The translations under genes were made by a program, and so were the position numbers. The notes beneath the pieces were generated by a model. The model had not been told where the DNA came from, did not search any database, and was given only the letters and a program-made list of their open reading frames with translations. A stretch of DNA of 10,474 nt, from the NCBI GenBank assembly GCA_947174725.1, contig CAMWKA010000037.1, forward strand, positions 1 through 10,474, given 5' to 3'. This document shows positions 6,719 to 10,474 of this stretch, one piece after another. The first letter of the stretch is position 1. Each line of letters starts with the position of its first letter. The DNA comes from an uncultured Lachnospiraceae bacterium. Lineage in GTDB: Bacteria; Bacillota; Clostridia; Lachnospirales; Lachnospiraceae.

Positions 6719-9568
6719 CTAATTTTTTCCAAGCATCTTTTTTATATATTTTCCGGTATAAGACTTCTTATTTTGTGCCACTTCCTCCGGTGTTCCCATG
6801 GCAATGACACATCCTCCGCCTTCTCCGCCTTCCGGTCCCATATCAATAATATAATCTGCTGTCTTGATTACGTCAAGATTATGTTCTATCACAATAACTG
6901 AATTGCCCTGTTCCGTCAATCTCTGCAGGATCTCGATCAGCTTTGCCACATCCGCAAAATGCAGACCGGTTGTAGGCTCATCCAGAATATAGATTGTCTT
7001 TCCGGTACTCCTTCTGGATAATTCCGTCGCCAGCTTGATCCGCTGCGCCTCTCCTCCCGAAAGCTGCGTGGAGGGCTGTCCCAGACGAATATAGGAGAGT
7101 CCCACGTCATTCAGGGTTTCGATCTTACTGCGGACAGAGGGCACCGCATCAAAGAAATCCAATGCTTCCTCCACCGTCATATTTAATACATCATAAATAT
7201 TTTTTCCTTTATAATGTACCTCAAGGGTCTCCCGATTATAACGCTTACCGCCGCATACCTCACAAGGAACATAAACATCCGGCAGGAAATGCATCTCGAT
7301 CTTCACCACACCGTCGCCGGAGCAGGCTTCACACCGTCCTCCCTTGACATTAAAACTGAAACGTCCCTTTTTATATCCTTTCGCTTTAGCATCCACCGTG
7401 GCGGCAAACAGATCACGTATCTGGTCAAATACTCCCGTATAGGTTGCCGGATTGGAACGGGGCGTACGTCCGATCGGCGACTGGTCGATAGCGATCACCT
7501 TATCCAGCTGCTTCATACCCTTGATCGACTTATGCTTTCCGGGTACAGTATAGGCGCGGTTTAAATCCCTTGCAAGAGCTTTATATAAAATTTCATTAAT
7601 AAGCGAGCTTTTTCCCGAACCCGAAACGCCCGTCACACAGGTAAATACGCCTAACGGAATATCTACGTCAATATTTTTCAGGTTATTTTCCGCTGCACCT
7701 ACCACACTCAACTTTCCTGTGGGTTTTCTGCGCTTCTTCGGTACAGAGATCTTCAGCTTGCCACTAAGATATTGACCGGTAACGGACGCCTTCGCCTTCA
7801 TGATATCTTCCGCCTTACCGACTGCAACGATCTCACCGCCGTGCTCACCGGCGCCGGGACCCACATCTACAATATAATCCGCAGCCAGCATAGTATCTTC
7901 ATCATGCTCCACCACGATCAGGGAATTGCCCATATCCTTTAAACCTTTTAATGCAGTCAACAGCTTATCATTGTCCCGCTGGTGCAGTCCGATACTCGGC
8001 TCATCCAGAATATAGCACACACCCACCAGTCCGGAACCGATCTGTGTCGCCAGACGGATCCGCTGCGCCTCCCCGCCGGAAAGCGTCGCTGTCCCACGGG
8101 AAAGCTCCAGATATTCCAGTCCCACTTCCACCAGAAATCCGATTCTTGCCTTGATCTCCTTAATGATCTGCGCACCGATCTTGAGCTGATACTCGCTAAG
8201 CTGCATTTCCTCCAGAAACTTCTGCAGCTTACCGATGGACATGGATGTAATCTCATAAATATTTTTGTCACTGACAGTCACTGCCAGGAACTCACGTTTC
8301 AAACGCATCCCATGACAAAGTTTACATGGGGTAATAGACATAAATTTCTCATATTCCGCCTTCATCATCTCTGAAGCTGTCTCCCGGTATCTGCGCTCCA
8401 CATTCTTCTTGATACCTTCAAAGGCAATGGGATAGACCCCATATCCCCTCTGTCCGTGGTAATGCACCTCTACCTCCTCATCCGTTCCGAACATCAGGAT
8501 CTCCTGTACCTTAGGAGACAATTCCTCCCACGGCACGTCTAAACTAAATTGAAAATGCTTTGCAAGCGCTATTAAGACGGCATTGGTAAAGCTGCCATCG
8601 GAAGACGCCGACTGCCAGCCCATGGCCCTGATACAGCCGTCATTGATAGAGACAGATTTATCCGGTACCATGCGTTCCGGATCAAACTCCATCCTGATGC
8701 CAAGACCGGCACAGTCAGGGCAGGCACCAAAGGGATTGTTAAAGGAAAAATTTCTCGGTTCGATCTCCGAAATACCAATACCGCAGTCAGGGCAGGAGAA
8801 ACTCTGACTGAAATTGATCCGTTCTCCGTCGATCACATCCACTACCATCAGACCATCCGCCAGATCCAGCACATTTTCTATGGAATCGGTAAGACGGCTT
8901 TCAATGCCTTCCCGCACCACAAGACGATCCACAATGATCTCGATGGTATGCTTAATATTCTTATCCAGTTTGATTTCCTCCGTCAGTTCATAAAGACTGC
9001 CGTCGATCTCCACCCTGACATATCCGCTGCGCTTTGCCTGATCTAATACTTTTTCATGGCGTCCCTTTTTCCCTCGGACGATGGGCGCAAGCAGCTGGAT
9101 CTTTGTCCCCTCCGGCAGCTCCATGATCTGATCCGCCATCTGGTCAACCGTCTGGCGGCTGATCACCTTGCCACATTCCGGGCAATGCGGAATGCCGGTT
9201 CTGGCATATAAAAGCCTGAAATAATCATAGATCTCCGTTACTGTTCCTACGGTAGAACGGGGATTCTTATTCGTGGACTTCTGGTCAATACTGATGGCAG
9301 GGCTGAGACCGGAGATCTTGTCCACACTCGGTTTCTCCATCTGCCCCAAAAATTGTCTTGCATAAGATGACAGCGACTCCATATATCTGCGCTGCCCTTC
9401 TGCATAAATCGTATCAAAAGCAAGCGACGACTTTCCGGAACCGGAAAGCCCGGTAAATACCACAAACTGATTTCTCGGAATCTCCAGATTAACATTTTTC
9501 AGATTATGTTCGCGCGCCCCCTCGATACGGATCACTTCGCCGGGAGGAAGCATTTTCTTCGGTGCCAT
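6719..9568 (-). CDS. uvrA: UvrABC excinuclease subunit A, damage-recognition ATPase
   Basis: The 949-residue protein is a complete UvrA, close to the usual length of about 940-950. It has two ABC ATPase modules. Module 1 carries Walker [10 protein letters not shown] (40-48), signature LSGGEAQ (496-502) and Walker B YILDEP (519-524). Module 2 carries GVSGSGKSS (647-655), LSGGEAQ (836-842) and [10 protein letters not shown] (861-870). Zinc sites are C259/C262/C283/C286, C746/C749/C769/C772 and probably C129/C132 with C415/C418. It dimerises, scans DNA for bulky lesions and loads UvrB. The frame extends six codons upstream to 9586, but AAAGGAG (9583-9577) lies 8 bases before the ATG at 9568, inside that extension, so 9568 is the likely start. 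uvrB lies upstream and the flagellar promoter lies just past its stop. Confidence 0.98.
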   Translation of the reverse strand: MAPKKMLPPGEVIRIEGAREHNLKNVNLEIPRNQFVVFTGLSGSGKSSLAFDTIYAEGQRRYMESLSSYARQFLGQMEKPSVDKISGLSPAISIDQKSTNKNPRSTVGTVTEIYDYFRLLYARTGIPHCPECGKVISRQTVDQMADQIMELPEGTKIQLLAPIVRGKKGRHEKVLDQAKRSGYVRVEIDGSLYELTEEIKLDKNIKHTIEIIVDRLVVREGIESRLTDSIENVLDLADGLMVVDVIDGERINFSQSFSCPDCGIGISEIEPRNFSFNNPFGACPDCAGLGIRMEFDPERMVPDKSVSINDGCIRAMGWQSASSDGSFTNAVLIALAKHFQFSLDVPWEELSPKVQEILMFGTDEEVEVHYHGQRGYGVYPIAFEGIKKNVERRYRETASEMMKAEYEKFMSITPCKLCHGMRLKREFLAVTVSDKNIYEITSMSIGKLQKFLEEMQLSEYQLKIGAQIIKEIKARIGFLVEVGLEYLELSRGTATLSGGEAQRIRLATQIGSGLVGVCYILDEPSIGLHQRDNDKLLTALKGLKDMGNSLIVVEHDEDTMLAADYIVDVGPGAGEHGGEIVAVGKAEDIMKAKASVTGQYLSGKLKISVPKKRRKPTGKLSVVGAAENNLKNIDVDIPLGVFTCVTGVSGSGKSSLINEILYKALARDLNRAYTVPGKHKSIKGMKQLDKVIAIDQSPIGRTPRSNPATYTGVFDQIRDLFAATVDAKAKGYKKGRFSFNVKGGRCEACSGDGVVKIEMHFLPDVYVPCEVCGGKRYNRETLEVHYKGKNIYDVLNMTVEEALDFFDAVPSVRSKIETLNDVGLSYIRLGQPSTQLSGGEAQRIKLATELSRRSTGKTIYILDEPTTGLHFADVAKLIEILQRLTEQGNSVIVIEHNLDVIKTADYIIDMGPEGGEGGGCVIAMGTPEEVAQNKKSYTGKYIKKMLGKN

Positions 9569-9597
9569 AATAGGTACTCCTTTCATACATCTTATCC

Positions 9598-9696
9598 AAT
9601 TTACATAACTCTTTGTTTGAGAATCTATGTTCCAAAAACATCATAAATGAAATCATTTTTGGAACATAGATTCTCAAACTTCGAGTTATTTAAATT
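9598..9696. repeat. Long near-perfect hairpin in the uvrB-uvrA spacer
   Basis: Two 24-base arms (9615-9638 and 9656-9679) are exact reverse complements around a 17-base A/T-rich loop. Outside a 3x3 internal loop, 7 more pairs form (9605-9611 with 9683-9689). After one mismatch, 6 more pairs form (9598-9603 with 9691-9696). That is 37 pairs in a 99-base element. The T runs inside the stem do not form a normal terminator tail. It could be a MITE-like miniature insertion, a transcript structure ahead of uvrA, or a recombination-prone palindrome. Each arm contains GAACATAGATTC, one base off the LexA/DinR core GAAC-N4-GTTC. Confidence 0.8.
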
Positions 9697-9711
9697 TCAT
9701 TAAAATATTTA

Positions 9712-9744
9712 TTGGGAATCGCTGATTTAATCAGTGCTTCCTAA
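9712..9744. repeat. Imperfect palindrome downstream of uvrB
   Basis: Two 13-base arms (9715-9727 and 9729-9741) match as reverse complements with two mismatches around a single T. The core is CTGATTTAATCAG, and a few further A-T and G-T pairs extend it outwards to 9712 and 9744. On the minus strand the following bases (AATAAATATTTT) are A/T rich but not a clean T run. It may be a weak terminator after uvrB or a mobile-element remnant; neither is shown. Confidence 0.45.
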
Positions 9745-9746
9745 GA

Positions 9747-9752
9747 ATTATA
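9747..9752 (-). promoter_or_regulatory. Possible -10 box between uvrB and uvrA
   Basis: A TATAAT reads on the minus strand here, but no good -35 hexamer lies 16-18 bases upstream. If used, the uvrA leader would carry both palindromes. Weak evidence; co-transcription from a promoter before uvrB is equally likely. Confidence 0.25.
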
Positions 9753-9788
9753 TTGTCCTTTTATAAGGCATACATTTACTTAATATGA

Positions 9789-10474
9789 TCATTTCATATA
9801 CTTCTTCAACTCTATCATCTTGTCCCGCAGTTCCGCGGCAGACTCGAAATCCAGTTCCGCGGCTGCCTTACGCATCTGCTTCTCCATGGTTTTCAGCAGT
9901 TTTTCCAGTTCCTTTTCATTCATGGATTCCGGATCCTTCGCCAGCTGGTCTTCCTGTCTGGCAATCGACTTGCTGATGCTGATCACATCGCGGACTGCCT
10001 TACGGATCGTCGTCGGCGTAATGCCGTGTTCCTCATTGTAATGCTGCTGGATCTTACGGCGGCGGTTCGTCTCCTCAATCGCCTGCCGCATGGAATCCGT
10101 CATATTGTCCGCATACATGATGACGTGTCCATCAGCATTACGCGCGGCGCGCCCTACGGTCTGGATCAGGGATGTAGCAGAACGCAAAAAACCTTCCTTA
10201 TCAGCGTCCATGATCGCTACCAACGTCACTTCCGGGATATCCAACCCCTCTCTCAACAAATTGATGCCTACCAGAACGTCAAATGCATCCAGCCTCAGAT
10301 CACGTATGATCTCCGCACGTTCCAGCGTATCCACATCGGAGTGCAAATATCTTACCCGGATGCCCACATTTTCCAGATAATCCGTCAGGTCTTCCGCCAT
10401 ACGCTTGGTCAGTGTCGTGATCATGCACTTATTATTTTTATATTTTTCCTTACTGATCTCGCCGATCAGGTAAT
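9789..10474 (-). CDS. uvrB: UvrABC excinuclease subunit B, C-terminal 227 residues
   Basis: The gene runs in from beyond the right edge, and only the C-terminal third of a normal UvrB (about 660 residues) is present. The reading frame is open to the last base, through [16 protein letters not shown] before the first internal Met. Visible are the second helicase domain, with [15 protein letters not shown] and [30 protein letters not shown] (motif V region), and motif [11 protein letters not shown]. The C-terminal UVR domain follows ([36 protein letters not shown]), which contacts UvrC. UvrB takes damaged DNA from UvrA and then recruits the UvrC nuclease. The stop is TGA at 9789. The Walker A motif and the beta-hairpin lie outside the window. 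uvrA follows after 220 bases, the usual uvrBA order in Firmicutes. Confidence 0.97.
   Translation of the reverse strand, partial: YLIGEISKEKYKNNKCMITTLTKRMAEDLTDYLENVGIRVRYLHSDVDTLERAEIIRDLRLDAFDVLVGINLLREGLDIPEVTLVAIMDADKEGFLRSATSLIQTVGRAARNADGHVIMYADNMTDSMRQAIEETNRRRKIQQHYNEEHGITPTTIRKAVRDVISISKSIARQEDQLAKDPESMNEKELEKLLKTMEKQMRKAAAELDFESAAELRDKMIELKKYMK

Noticed and set aside
9569..9586. uvrA start six codons upstream at 9586.
   Set aside because: The AAAGGAG ribosome site lies inside that extension and is correctly spaced for the ATG at 9568.
9615..9679. Possible CRISPR repeats, since the arm begins GTTTGAGAAT like some CRISPR repeats.
   Set aside because: There is one inverted pair only, with no direct repeats, no spacers and no cas genes in the window.

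Overview
The window looks like chromosomal DNA from a motile Gram-positive anaerobe of the class Clostridia, most likely the Lachnospiraceae. This rests on gene order, on strong GGAGG-type ribosome binding sites, on moderate GC content and on the protein sequences; no species can be named. Every gene I can support reads on the minus strand, so transcription runs from high to low coordinates. Read that way, the order is uvrB (3' part only), uvrA, an mreB/mbl-type gene, two flagellar rod genes of the flgF/flgG type, a short flgJ-like gene, recD2, comF and the 5' part of a yvyF-like flagellar gene that runs off the window.

The right third (6719-10474) is nucleotide excision repair: UvrB and UvrA, separated by a 220-base spacer holding a long hairpin and a second, imperfect palindrome. 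The middle (3367-6563) is a cell-shape and flagellar unit. The mbl-flgF-flgG order matches the mbl-flhO-flhP order of Bacillus subtilis. Directly behind the uvrA stop lie a strong match to the flagellar sigma-28/sigma-D promoter and, further downstream, a vegetative sigma-A type promoter, so this unit appears to have its own dual control. The left third (1-3304) holds recD2, comF and yvyF, nearly touching. It resembles the B. subtilis comFA-comFB-comFC-yvyF-flgM region, except that a RecD2 helicase stands where the ComFA helicase would be.

The genes are ordinary housekeeping and motility genes with intact family motifs. I see no transposase, phage gene, CRISPR array, tRNA, rRNA or defence system. 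The interesting material is in the spacers: the tandem sigma-28/sigma-A promoter region; a cluster of three inverted repeats filling the flgG-flgJ gap that looks like a dispersed palindromic repeat; a roughly 99-base hairpin before uvrA whose arms carry a near-match to the LexA/DinR box; and a GC-rich hairpin with a short T run between flgJ and recD2. I found no convincing evidence of a wholly new biological system.
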